Shown here one piece after another: positions 12,541 to 25,169 of a DNA stretch of 64,000 nucleotides (position 1 is its first letter; each line of letters begins with the position of its first letter). The position numbers were made by a program, and so were the translations under genes. The notes under the pieces are model-generated. The model did not search any database, was not told the DNA's origin, and saw nothing but the letters and a program-made list of their open reading frames with translations. Origin of the DNA: Glandiceps talaboti (taxonomy: Eukaryota; Hemichordata; Enteropneusta; Spengelidae); NCBI RefSeq assembly GCF_964340395.1, contig NC_135551.1, positions 29,297,880-29,361,879 of the forward strand. Reading direction: 5' to 3'.

Positions 12541-15500
12541 ATTTTCCTAAATTCAATTTGGTTCAATTTAATTTACATATTAGCATAATAGCTAAAACCG
12601 GTTACTTTTCAGGCGAGATGTAAGCAATCTAATAAGAGAAATTTTTATCGTTGACATTTTTACTATTTTCGTTTGATATCTTATATGCACATACCAATTT
12701 GAAATAATGACACTTTGGAGTTTTTATCACATTTGTTACATCATCAAATATATCTTTAAGTTAGTCACGTTCGTATTATCATCAGAAATGTGACTGGAGA
12801 CGCTACCCACTTGTTATTGGAAGCATGTCCCATGCCCAATTCATCCCCCCCCCCTCCGGTCCATTGCACACTGGTCATTTTGCCACCCCCGCCCCCATTT
12901 CGATCGAAAAAGTTTTGTTCTACCCTTAAGTAACGGACTTCATGCTATATAACAAACATGACATGGTAAACGAATGACTTTGACTTTACCTGTTATGCCT
13001 TCCGTGTACAGTAAATTAACTGTGGCACTAATGTGGTGTGTCATACAAAAACAAAACAAAACAATCTTTTCGCGCGATTTGTCGCTTTTATTGGTGATAA
13101 CGTCTTTTAACACAAACTCCAGAAAAGAAATATTCGATCAATTGCGACTGGTACAAGAGGTGATATATATGTCGTTAAAATAAAGCAATCACTAAGCAAT
13201 GTACATATTTCATGACTTGGGGTGATGTAAGACAGCTAAAACAGAGACCATGGTCGATAATGTCGTATTTGGTATATGCACAAAACGTTTGAAAAGTAGC
13301 CGGTCATGTTATCGAACGAAATACTGTGGGCATAGTTGGAATACTTCCATAACCAACAATAAAGTATTCCAACTAATCACACAACCATCTCTGACGCCAC
13401 AGTAGACGTAGGTATGTAATTAATAATCTCATTGCACAGGATGCCTTTTTTTAGATGAATACAGATAAAAATTATGATTATGACAGAAATATTCCCTGAG
13501 TTATCATTACAATGTATGATTGGTGAGGCTAAACCAACAGCAGACATTAAAAAGAGATCATAATTAGTCATCGTTCCTAAATTGAATAATGAAAAATGAT
13601 CAAGATCTCGAACACATATTGAAACGAAACAAGTGACTCATGACAACTGAAATGGTGTGTCTGTAGCAATGATATTCAATTTGTGAAACGTTGCCTATAG
13701 CAATGACACTGAAGTTGTGAAATGTTGTGTCAGTAGCAATGGTATTATTAAAAGTTGTCACAGACAGCCCTACATTTGAAAAGATGCAGACTCAATCGAA
13801 AATGCTAAAGATGAGTAATATTACATACTTCAAATGAATTCATCGTCAATGTGGGTATTTCCGAAAACATTCTGCACTTTTCTCGTTGCAGAATAACATG
13901 TATGACGTCACATGACATGTAATATGTCATCTAATCAAGTACCTTGGTATGAATAGTAAGTCATACAGAACGGAAGTCAAATAACTTAAGTGTTGGTTAC
14001 TTACATATGTTGGTTTTCCTGTGTCTCTGTTAGTCATTGATATGGTCAAAGGTGAACATTTTAAATAAAAACTAGACACGTGGGTTAGCAATTCAATATA
14101 TTTAATTTGTTCTACAAACAGTAGTCATTCAGCTCATATGTGCATTTTCATATTATTATTTACACATCCTTCTCTCAAACTCATATAAGCCGAGATAAAG
14201 TGAATGCGTCAGAAAAATTATAATTGCGTAAATACACGCTCATATTAAATTACAAATTACATTTTTGCCTTTAAAATCCACATACAAATGTATCCGTTTA
14301 TGTAAAAACAAACATCTAAGGAAATTTAAGTACCCAATTATACATCTGAACGAAAAGTAAAAATGACATAAACGTTATCTGGTTGAAAACTAACATAAGA
14401 TACAATCATATTATATATGACGGATGTCGTATATGCTTGCTTGATTCGCTCCTAGTTTTCGACTATACATCTGTTACAAGTTAAAAGATGTGGAATTACT
14501 GTCTATAACAGTAGCAGCGCTAAGGAAAGTATAGCATATGATGTATAACCGTTACAGTAGCAATTGTCCTGTTACTCCGCTCTTATGTTTATACTAACCA
14601 CTGAAGGGATTTAGTTGTCAAAATTTTACCCAAAACAGAGTGATGAGAATGGACAGAGCAGCTACAATAACAGAGTGTATGAGCTGCAAATCTTTAAAAG
14701 GCCCATTAACTCCTCGGTCCCATAATCGTAAAAACTTTAATTGTGTGGTTTAATGTTTCACTTTTTCCTTGTCTACCCTAGGTTTTTATAACTTATATTC
14801 AAGATGAGACATTGATCATACTTTAGTTGATGGGCACTGCTGAAAAATATCACGCTGATACAAATAAAAGGTTTTTTTTATAAATGTTTTCTGGGTTTGT
14901 TGACTTTCAATTCGAATAACACATTCTGCGATCAATGTTCGAGTGTTAGCAACACTGAAATAGAATCGAACTTCTGACTATTGGATTTCTATTATTCATG
15001 TTGCCTAATACGTAAAGGACATGAGATTGGGAACAATACATATTCTTTAACATAATAATACATAGTTAATGGTATCATTTTTCCGGACATATCGTGACCA
15101 ACTTTAATAAGTAAAAATGAAATTATCAAATGTTTCAATCCGGCAGACTGAGTTAGAAACATAATATTGAGACAAGCATCAATTCCGAGCAGCGAGTCAA
15201 ATAACCGTAACTCTATTTGTAAGTTATTGAATTGGGTGACATTCTAAGCATAGTGTGAGATCACCTCGTGCCATAAAAAAAAACTCGTGCCGTGAAATTA
15301 CGATGCTAACTGTAATCAAATTACTGACGCCTCAAGGAACGAAAAAGGAAATGTTTCCGGAACTATATATATTCTAGCGTCAATCATGTCTAGTTTTATT
15401 GACATTCTATCATAAACCCATGGGAATCAAGGAATTCGTCAAGATATCTTTACAGCACCTAATATAAATCTGTATAAGCTCAACAAACATGTTTTAGTAA

Positions 15501-16629
15501 ACTTTAATGTCAATGATTTGAAATGTCCTAACAGTTGGTTATAGATATTACTGGTTTCTTACAAATGGTTGCTAATACCAATGACATCATTGGCAAGACA
15601 TGTTGAATAATAAAGTTCCGCCAATATATGGCTCTTTCTAAAACAGACATATTTAGACGATGCGTGGTAGTACTAAGGAGACAATCACGTCAGCGTGACG
15701 TCAGAAGGCGAATAGTCATCTTAAGTTTGGCGTGGTGACGTTTCCCTGTTTACTTCGGAATGCATTTTCAAAGCCTCGTTATGGATTTGCTAAAGTGGTA
15801 AATAACGATGAACACGAAACATCGAAAAATATCGTTGATTATCATTTGGCTGATTATACGTCTGCGCCATCCTGTAAAATATATAAAAATGAGATATATT
15901 TCTTTAAATATTTTATCAACTGCCTTAATTTGAAATAATATAAAAACAACTGGAGAAAAAGGATATCTCCAATCAAGGTATAAAGTCTTAGATCTTAAAG
16001 GATGTATCCAATTAAGAATTAAAGAAGTAAATAAAATGAATACAATCGTGAAATTCATTGAATGATGGGAGTACATCCCTATAGAGTAGTGACATCAACT
16101 TAGAGTTATGCACCTCTGCTACCTTCAGTATAATTGAGTTGGGGAAAGCAATTATACATGACTGTACAATGTGTTATTTGGTTTAAACTCTTAGCAGTCA
16201 CGTTGCATATTGTAATTTACTTGCACGTTTCCAACGGTTCCCGTGGACTTAACAACCGTCTTTTCTTGATTCACAATGAATGCCTGGTTCAGTTATAGAG
16301 TTGGTTGATCAAATATTAGAATTTGTCATGAAATCGATCGCCTGACTATCAAACCATTGTTAGGTTAACAGTTTCATGAATTTTATACCTTTTATATACA
16401 TAATACAATCTTTTGATATCTCTGTTAATTTTGTATAGATTATTACATCAATTTTGACGATGAACTGTCAATCGATTTGAGAATGTTTAGTAATATTAAA
16501 AATATCATGTGGCATATTTTCTATATGTTAATTTCTATTTTTTGATGTTTGACATGATTTGTATATGTCATCATGTATTGGTCGAAACATTCATAGTGAT
16601 ATACAAACGGTTGTACCGTAGTTGGAAAT
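12541..16629. other. Gene-free stretch with a small degenerate tandem repeat
   Basis: No supported gene. At about 13661-13758 a ~35-bp unit (core TAGCAATGA, then TTGTGAAA) is repeated two to three times with divergence. Several short open frames lack splice or domain support. Confidence 0.5.
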
Positions 16630-17122
16630 GCCACTCCAGGGAATAAAGGTATTTTCATAAACTTTGGTTTCATAATTTCACATCACAAAAGATTTGTTCG
16701 GTTGCCAAGAAATACCAAATTGAAACCCTGTTTCTTTTTCACCACTATTGTTCTTTCACGGATACACCATTGCATGATGGGTCTTCTCAGACATAACTAT
16801 TCATAAGATGCGCACTGAATAGTCATGACTTCTAAGAGGTATTTCCTTCATTTCAATAGTCATGAATATCCATTATGCAAGTAATAAATCAATAAAGGAA
16901 GTGACCTCTTAGTAGTCATGAATATTCAGTGTTCATCTTATGAATAATCATGTTTACGAAGACCCATCATGCAATGGTGTATCAGTGAAGAACAAAAGAG
17001 GTTTCAATTTGGTGTTTCATGGCAACTGGATGAAAATCATGTGATATGAAAATCATGAAATGACTCGCTAGTCTACTCCAGAACCCAAAGTTTATGAAAA
17101 TACCTATATTTTCTCGAGTGGC
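16630..17122. mobile_element. Foldback element with ~220-bp imperfect inverted arms
   Basis: The left arm starts GCCACTCCAGGGAATAAAGG and the right arm ends near GAGTGGCGTCCC. In reverse complement the arms share GGTATTTTCATAAACTTT, ACCAAATTGAAACC, GATACACCATTGCATGATGG, GGTCTTC, ATTCATAAGATG and CACTGAATA. The centre is at about 16860-16890. Almost the whole 493 bp is arm, with no coding content, which is the form of a foldback MITE. An isolated frame on the minus strand at its right end is not a gene. Confidence 0.8.
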
Positions 17123-17905
17123 GTCCCTTTTAATGACAAATGGTAGCAGATAAACGAAATTTGTGTTCATATCTTGGGTTAATCACTTCATTTAAAGACA
17201 ACATAAAACTGGACCTTTTTTGATAATTCTCATAACTCTAAAGAAATTCCTTTATTTTTGGATTGTTAATTAGGTTATGGTTTGTAGCAAATATCTTGTT
17301 TTCCTTGTCATATAACGGCATTGTTAAACCTCCGTTATACGCAGATACAAATTGATGACATTTCAGCAACAAAATGTGATATGATATGATATGATGTGTA
17401 TCTGCATGTGTATAATCACATTAATTTAAATCTTATATAATAGTCCTGCTGTGTATATATAATAATTGCCAACTTACGGTTGTGATTCCTTAACATAGAA
17501 GTACTTAGCTCCACTGTTCCTGTCTATGGGGATATTTTTGTCATAACCACCTTTCTACACGAAATGTACTTGAATGCGTCATCTTATCAGCAACATGGTA
17601 CATATAAAGTGTTATCCGATTTTGTTCAGAACATGTAGAAATCAGAATAATGTTTCTTCCCAATCTTTTAGATATGTTTTATTATTCATGACCAGCATTG
17701 TAATATATAAGACTTCTTTGTAGTAGCTAACGGCAGTCTGTTAAAAATCAGAACATACTTAGCATGTCACATGACATGATTCCTTTAAGTTCAATTGGGA
17801 TTTTAGCTTCAAGCGCGACACGTGCATAGTGACAGTACGATGCCGGTGATGGTGGATCAAATACACGATCATTCGAGTCAACAAATCACATGATCGTTCA
17901 TACAC
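17123..17905. other. Gene-free stretch upstream of the prohormone-like gene
   Basis: No gene seen. A run of ATGATATG-like pentamers lies at about 17378-17397. The last few hundred bases may hold upstream regulatory sequence of the following gene, but nothing distinct can be supported. Confidence 0.4.
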
Positions 17906-17936
17906 TATAAGTGCGTCATGCACTTACAAGACGTCG
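17906..17936 (+). promoter_or_regulatory. Candidate TATA box and CRE-like sites of the prohormone-like gene
   Basis: TATAAG at 17906-17911 is followed at once by TGCGTCA (17912-17918), close to the cAMP-response half-site pattern, and by GACGTC at about 17930-17935. Granin and many neuropeptide promoters are known to use a TATA box and CRE. A start near 17935 would give a 5' leader of ~130 bases before the ATG at 18069, unless a leader intron ends at the TTTCATTTCAG at 18047-18057. This is a motif match only. Confidence 0.3.
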
Positions 17937-18068
17937 CTTCCTGGCAACACTACAAGCACAGGGCATTGCTGGAGGGAGGCTGTCTCATTACCATACTCCC
18001 ACTCGCCGGTATATCTACCTATAATAACGTTTAAGGTGTCTTTGGCTTTCATTTCAGGTGTTGTTAGA

Positions 18069-21000
18069 ATGGCGTTCGCATCGTCATTATGGATGGTATG
18101 GATGAATACACTAGCGGTTTTACTTTTGGCTATTTCAACAACGTCATTTCCATTATCCAACTATGGTAAGGAAACCCAAGACGTTCTGGAGGACCTTTTT
18201 GGTGAAAACTTTGGTAAGTTTAATCCTTGAGGCTGTAGCGCTAGCAACGAAGCCATGAAACTGACGCGGTTAAGCAGGCATGATAAAATATTTCTCCTAA
18301 GTGACTTGGAAAATAACAAAATGTGTTTACACTTCTACGTCGACCGATATAATAATAATATATTTATTTTTAGTTCATTTTAATTTCTAATTATTTACAC
18401 TATGTATAAAGTTTTGAGGATTTTACGACCTACATTAGTATTTCTCTTCTGTAATTTACAAAGCATTCCTAAAACTCTACAAAAAAAATCTCAGATTTAG
18501 AACAACTTAACTCCAGTCAGTATATATTTGTTTTGTATACAAGATTCTACACTCACCACTAATCCCAATATACTTAACTATCCAGTCGTTGTCCTGGTTA
18601 GATCATAGACGTTACAAAGAGAACGCCTATGGTCAGATATAATGTACATAAAAACGGTTCTCATGCTTGTATTTATGCGACATTTTCTATTGGTACCAGT
18701 GGAATATACAAGGATTTAACCTTGACTTGATCTTATACGGCTTTGATCGATTGAAATACTTGTGTCAAAGACAAATTAATACACGAAGCAGCGTCAACAT
18801 ATTATTAAACCGTTGAATGAGTAAGGAGTTTGTTGTTAACATGAAAATATCTCATTAAGGAAAATAAATTTATTTTTAATCTCGTTACATTTGATAAATG
18901 CAAATCAATCCCTTGGCGATGATACTGGCTTTGACCACACTGTTTTCAAGTTGATTAGTTGTACAGTTGCAAAGTCCCATTGCAATGATCGACATTGAAA
19001 ATTTGCCAAACCAATTCCTTGTGTGATTTTAGAAACTAATCTAAGAAAACGCAATATGGTGATGTCCCTAGATAGAAAAGTATGATAAAATATTAAAAAT
19101 CAAATACAATATTAGAATGGAAGGTTGGCTTAAATATCAAGGATGATTGGCAGGCGTTAACATCTGTTCAAAGAACAATTTATAAACTAGAAATTGCACA
19201 CTTGAAATCAACTGACTTATTGTTGATATTTCACATGTTGAGTAATGATATCAAGAGTCCACGTTGTGACATTTACGATATTGTGTGATTTAGGAACACT
19301 CAACTTACAACATCACAATTGACAGCGTTGAATGCTCAGCAAACTAACAAGTTTTCCTTACTCCTACACAATAAATTATGAATGATGTTTATAGTATTTC
19401 AATATTTATGAAATATCCCTGTCTATCTGTGATTTGTGAAAGAAATCTTCCGGTATAGAGTATTCAAATCCGCGGATGACGTCATAATTCAGTTAATATT
19501 ATGAGATTGTGCTGGTGTGTCTGTTGGCAAAACCTAGCTCCGTGGAGTTGGTATTAGCTTTCGATAATTCCCAATACTGTAGCCCGGGGCCATATGAAAG
19601 CTATTATATAAGGTTTCATAAAAATTTTATATATGATATGTTGACATTACGAACTTGCCATGGTATGGAATCTAACACAAAGAACACTTTTAGATCCAGT
19701 GTTTCAACCCTCATGTTTGAATAAACATACTAGATTGTATGTGAATGTACAAAGTGATGTTGGCGTGACGGTATATGTCGATGTACCAGTAATAGATCGA
19801 ATTGCTCTAGCAAAGTATTATGTGCTAGTTTTCAAAGTAAACCGAAAAGCATTCTGGGGCTGATCTTTAAAGTTTTAAAATTCAGTCGACGTAAATGTAG
19901 TAAATGAAAAGAAATGTGACATAAAGCTTTTAAGTTATCGAATTGTAGAAGATTGAGTTATTTGTGGAGGAGGGATTTGCGAGAAAACCCGCTCTGAACA
20001 CTCATCATTCTATCTCTAATGTGCAATAAAAATTGTCACGTGAAGTTAAATCCTTAGTGCAGAAAGTAAGTAAGTCAGTCAGTCAGTCAGTCAGTCAGTC
20101 AGTAAGAAGGCAAGTAAGCAAGCAAACGAGCAGCAAGCAAGTACTACTTTTTTTCCAACATGCCTTCTTAGCGTGTTCATAGTCACGCAGCAAGACGAAA
20201 ACAGAGTGTTCAAAGCTGTTAGTTTGTAAATAATTACAGTATGTATATTTATCATATTATTTACGATTTTTTACTTTTGACCCAATTTGACAATTTTGGC
20301 GAGTACGTCTTGCTCGATTTCGCACATTTTTCTGTTCTATGCATAAAAATGAAACGTGTCTGTTATTTCACTCCTCATGTTCGTAATACAATTTTCGGAT
20401 ATATGACGAACTACTGTTTCTTTATATAGCCTTACAACCTAAAGCTGTTTGTAACTGTAATTCTAAGTTTAATTAGTTTATGTTATAACAACCATTTCCA
20501 AAAAAGATTATATTTAATACTTTTATAATGACAACATGGATCAATATAAATTTTCTATCAAAACTCTAGAAATTATTTTACCACTATTCTCAATCTAACA
20601 TCATTATTCATATTATATTACACGCGATTCGCTTCACTGAGTTGTACATAGGCTTTGAAAGTGCAAAATATTAGCATTTTCTTAGCTGAGGTTTCATTCA
20701 AACTACCAGGAAGGTTGGCTGCCATGTTGACTGGCTAGCTTGCTCACATACAGACGGACTGGCTGTCTGTCACAGGTGTGCGTTTATATTTCTCACTCAT
20801 AGTACGTATTTGCCCGAAGTTATCTAGAGTTTGCACATAAACTGCATCTTATCTTTCACATGTTGTGAAGGAGCCGGGGTTAGGATTTCTTAACAGATCA
20901 GCAACGATTCACTACAGCGTATCGATACTTATCTGCGATATAACCATATGATAGTGATAGATCTGATAATGACAGATTGCTCATTATTACACAATTGTCA

Positions 21001-23868
21001 ACATTAATAGCATTCACCCTTATCAGCTCCCGTCCTCAAACGCCAGTCCAAAGGTAAAGAGGACGCGTTATTGGCATAGATGTGTCTTAGCCACACAAAA
21101 TGTTTGAGATTGGTTCCACTATGGTCATTTATTGTTCTATTTTCTGTAGAATAAGTATCGATCGCCAGTATGTATGTATGTATGTATGTATGTATGTATG
21201 TATGTATGTATGTATGTATGTATGTATGTATGTATGTATGCATGCATGCATGCATGTATGTATGTATGTATGTATGTATGTATGTATGTATGTATGTATG
21301 TATGTGTGTATGTATGTGTGTGTGTAAGTATGTATGTATGTATGTATGTATGTATGTATGTATGTATGTGTGTGTAAGTATGTATGTATGTATGTATGTA
21401 TGTATGTATGTATGTATGTATGTATGTATGTATGTATTGATTTTCCGTAATAATGATACACAAACATTAAAAATATCATTCCATTCATCTGTAATTAATT
21501 ATTTTTGACTACAGATAACAAAAATTACGAACCAGTACGCCTTACTCAACGTGATCAAGAACGACTAGAATACGAAGATTGGCCTAGAAAAGATGAGAAG
21601 CTAAGCCGACACAAATACAAATTTGACAATGAAGATATGTATGGTACCAAGTATGATTTATTAGGTGACCCAGAATATCTGAGAGAAGTCTACAAAGAGT
21701 TATTCACTTTGGTTTATCCTGTAATTTACCAAGAATATTTGAATATTTTTCTGTCGGAGCTTAGAAAAAATCAAGAAGAAAATCAAAACGCCAATGATTT
21801 GGCGCCATTGAAGAGAGCCGCCGACGATAATGATTTCTGGAGATACTACGTCACACAGGAGGACGATTTACCCGGATTGAGGAGACGAAATAGTAAGTAA
21901 GAATGCAGTATGCTCACAATTTAAGGTGAATTTGAAATTTTAAAAAAAATGTCTTTTGTTGACACTATTGTTGACACAAATTATATCGTAACTCATTTAA
22001 ACGTACGGTTGTTAATGACGTCATTATATTGATACAGAAGGGCATGTATGGTTTGTTTACAGTCACGTGATATCTTAACGTACTTCATGTATTTGAGTCA
22101 AGCGGTACAAACTTTAATCAAAATTTCTATGCAAGTTTTTTTGTTTCAAGATGCGAGGGCGCTCTTATCTTGATATTTTCAGGGAAAGGGAGATTTTATC
22201 GGCAACACATTCTTAATTCAATTTTAGGTCAACAAATGACACTTTATCTGTCAAATTCAGTTAAAGTAAATAAATCATTCGTTAAATACCAACTAATGCA
22301 GATTGTAAGGTTATCAAATTTCAACTGACATCAAAACGATTCACAAGTTCAGTTTTCCAAAATAATATTGCACTTGTCTAAAAAGTTGCCGATGTTTTCA
22401 AAATAGACAACTTAGGGTTTTCAGTTCCAATGTTTTAAGTAAGTCTAAAATATCCACTTTTTGGTAAACTACTGTAAAACGTTTACCGCCAAAATAACTG
22501 AGTGCGTTATTATTCAAATGTAAACTAACTTTGTTGTCCTTCTTTCTTTCCCGAGGTTTCGAGTTATCTGACCAATACTTACTGAACGAGGGGTTGCCTC
22601 TTCGTCAACGCAGCAGTACGAGAGAAAATGGTGATTGGGGTGACCAGCATTTAGGTGCAAGAATTGACCGTGCCTTCGCGAAATCTTCAGGGGTGTCAGA
22701 CAAAGACGTGTTAAACAAAAAAGCTGGGGACACAGACACAAACTTTGATCATTTTGACTGGGAAAATTTTCAAAATCTTGCGAAGCGATTTCCTAGTAAA
22801 TTTGGCTATCATACAGAGAACGCCGGAATACCACCATTTATCCCCTATAGGTGGGAAGGAGAAACGTTAAATAGAGACCCTGGATTTGAAGTTTATAGAC
22901 GAGATGGACAAAAGGACGGTTATTTTCCTGGAGATGAAGATTTGAGCATGCGTGATACGTACTTGACAACCCTCCTTAACAGACGCGCGGAACCAATATT
23001 AGATCTAGTTGGACCCTATGCTGGTTACAACATGTATGGTAAACTTTTATCGGAAGGTAAACGCACTCGCCATGATGACATTGACCCGTACTTTGTACAA
23101 AATCCCAATTTTCCATTCAGTGATGACGAAACCCCTTTCAATGAAGACATATCGCTTGACGATATTTCCGTTGATGAAGATGATTCGTACGATGAAATTC
23201 TGGAAAACGATTCTTCAATCATGTCCGACGAAAGCGAATCGGAGGAGGAGGAGGAGGAGGACGAAGAAGAAGAAGCAGAAGAAGAAGCAGATTTGTGGGA
23301 TCCTCTACTTAAGAAGATCGATGACCTACCTGATATTCCAGAACAAATGAAAGAAATACAAGAAGATGAAAAAGAAGGAGTTGACCTCGACAATGACCTT
23401 GATGGTGTATGGGTTCCTCCAGAAGTGGCTGCAGCTCTGGAAGAAGAAATAGACGAAAATGAGGTGAAGGTAATTGACTACATTTTCAAAAGAGCACAAG
23501 TACTTAAGTTGAGTCTATACGTTTTGGGCGTAACTTGGCTGTAGATCAAAAAACACCAGAAAACAAACCTGACATGTAGGATAATACATAAACAATTCAA
23601 TAACATAATTTATTATACGCTTACTAAAATATCAAGGAAACCACTATTCTGTTATTACCCCATCGTCTTCATTACAGTTACATGGTTCATGAACCGAAAC
23701 AGTAAGCAGAGCGTGAAAGATTCGTCATTCTTTTATTGTGGTGTATACCCGTTATGGTTAACAGGTGCGCCACCAACGTCGGATCTTTTAGTCTGTCACG
23801 AAAGACGAGTTTTTCTAAAATAAAGTACAGGATGGGGAGGGACCACAATTACTGGAGAAATAAGAAAG

Positions 23869-23921
<53 letters not shown>

Positions 23922-24908
23922 GGTTTAACTTGAACTGGTCTAATTTTTCTCTAAATAAAAATACAACTATATTTGTACAGGGAAATCGCTTGTACAAAAA
24001 ATACTTTGCCTATAAACTTAGAGTACACTTGAAAATTACTGATGGTTGGTTGTGTCAAATACAACTACTCACAATGTTTGACGTGCAGTCTCATTTGTCT
24101 TGTATCAAAGCGAAGACTTGGGACACACTATTAGCACTGCAACACACACAACTTGTGGATGGAGATTGTTCATTATATTGTTCACGAATGCAAAGTTTAG
24201 TTCCACACAATGTAGTATTCACAGTCCCCTGCAAAATGTTGAGTTTCCAAGCAGGCAGAGTTCAGAACTTGCTCATACAGGAATCCCACAGCATACTACA
24301 ACAACGTTGTAGGTTAATCACAGATCAAATTCTGAAGATTAGCTCCAAGAACTGTCAAATATTGTCCCTTGCATATTAGTGTCTAAACTATCTTGCCACA
24401 CACGATTGGGTGATCCTAGTAAGTGGCACCAGGTGTCCTTCATAGTATATGCAAATTCAGTCAACTAGTTTATCTACTAGCCAGCCATCTGTCGAAACAT
24501 ATTACCACTAGGCTGAAATTACATACATGCGAATAAACATGTTTTCGATTTTCATATATTGTCATCAACTGTGAGCTGTCATTTTTTTTATCAACAATAT
24601 TGAACAATTCTAATAACCATACCATATTTATATGAGGCACAAAGTAAGAATCACTATATAACATACAATATAAGACCTAATATACGGACATCGAGTGTGC
24701 ACGATTGTTGGTTACTACCCACATTAACACAAATTTTAGCAGCAGCAATAATAAATTCAAAGTTTTCCCAAAAATGTAATACAGCTTCCCTTTAATTTCA
24801 TTTCAGGGAATGCCTGAAGTAGAGACAGAAAGAATGGATATAAAAGCACACTTACGACAACAAATTATAGAATTGTTGCAAAAAATCGGCACCCTGAGAA
24901 GACGGTAA
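18069..24908 (+). CDS. Secreted granin-like prohormone / neuropeptide precursor candidate, four exons, 512 aa
   Basis: Coding exons are 18069-18213, 21515-21892, 22556-23469 and 24807-24908. All introns are GT-AG and phases join cleanly (1, 1, 0). Residues 1-26 form a signal peptide (LAVLLLAIS core). The in-frame ATG at 18036 would add 11 residues; 18069 fits a signal peptide better. The mature protein has no cysteine, is highly acidic (Ser/Glu run at about 400-422), and carries many dibasic sites: KR near 147, RRR near 170, KK, KR, RR, then RR at 317-318 and GKR at 342-344. The last exon encodes an amphipathic helix ending RRR. Lack of cysteine, acidity, signal peptide and dibasic sites are the features of granins and multi-peptide prohormones, cleaved by prohormone convertases in secretory granules. 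I do not recognise a specific family. An acidic extracellular matrix protein is the main alternative. Confidence 0.75.
18214..21514 (+). other. Intron 1 of the prohormone-like gene (3.3 kb)
   Basis: The donor is G|GTAAGT and the acceptor is GACTACAG|AT. The intron holds a short (GTCA)n array at about 20076-20107 and a long (TATG)n array at 21169-21436 only ~80 bases before exon 2. Short open frames at 19509-19863 and 20241-20429 show no domain or splice support. Confidence 0.7.
21169..21436. repeat. (TATG)n microsatellite with internal CATG block
   Basis: TATG repeats are interrupted by four CATG units at 21240-21255 and by GTGTG/GTAAG imperfections at about 21304-21328 and 21368-21379. The array ends ~80 bases upstream of the exon 2 acceptor. 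It is open in several frames on both strands only because of its period. Confidence 0.95.
21893..22555 (+). other. Intron 2 of the prohormone-like gene
   Basis: The donor is AATA|GTAAGT and the acceptor is TTTCCCGAG|GT after a pyrimidine tract (CCTTCTTTCTTTCCC). The joined codon is AGT (Ser175). No internal features seen. Confidence 0.7.
22987..23055 (+). other. Predicted amidated peptide within the prohormone-like protein
   Basis: Residues 319-341 (23 aa) begin AEPILDLVGPYAG and end MYGKLLSE. They follow RR (22981-22986) and precede Gly-Lys-Arg (23056-23064). A glycine before a dibasic site is the standard amidation signal, so processing should give a C-terminally amidated 23-mer, unless cleavage also occurs at the single internal lysine. 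This is the only Gly-dibasic site in the precursor. Confidence 0.55.
23470..24806 (+). other. Intron 3 of the prohormone-like gene with a (CA)n array
   Basis: The donor is GAAG|GTAATT and the acceptor is TTTCATTTCAG|GG. A (CA)n array lies at about 23871-23917. If the intron were retained, exon 3 would run on to a TAG at 23542-23544, giving a shorter protein with a hydrophobic end. The splice to a helix ending in RRR is preferred. Confidence 0.7.
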
Positions 24909-25169
24909 TACCTGTGACGTCAGAATTACTCAACAATGCAGAACTATCTGATACCTGGAACCGGATTGGTCGATTGACGGTGTTTAGAGATGAACTGTTG
25001 AGTCCATTGTCAATGGTAAATAGAGCAGACGACATTTTTGGAGGAATGAAGAAGGGCACAGTATTCACCTTATTTTCTTACACTTGGAAATTTATTATCT
25101 TATTGTTCAGAAGTCAAGACATTGCTATTATTAATCACGTCAAATTGTTGTTTGTCACATTCATTAAAG
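24909..25169 (+). promoter_or_regulatory. Probable 3' UTR of the prohormone-like gene with ATTAAA signal
   Basis: After the TAA at 24906-24908, the first plausible polyadenylation hexamer is ATTAAA at about 25163-25168 (CATTCATTAAAGTG). An 86-codon frame at 24914-25174 overlaps this region, but it starts inside the presumed transcript and has no recognisable domain. Confidence 0.35.

Noticed and set aside
23025-23393. Minus-strand Ser-rich 122-codon frame and a shifted plus frame at 23009-23350
   Set aside because: Both are shadows of exon 3 of the prohormone-like gene, created by its GAA/GAG-rich acidic tract.
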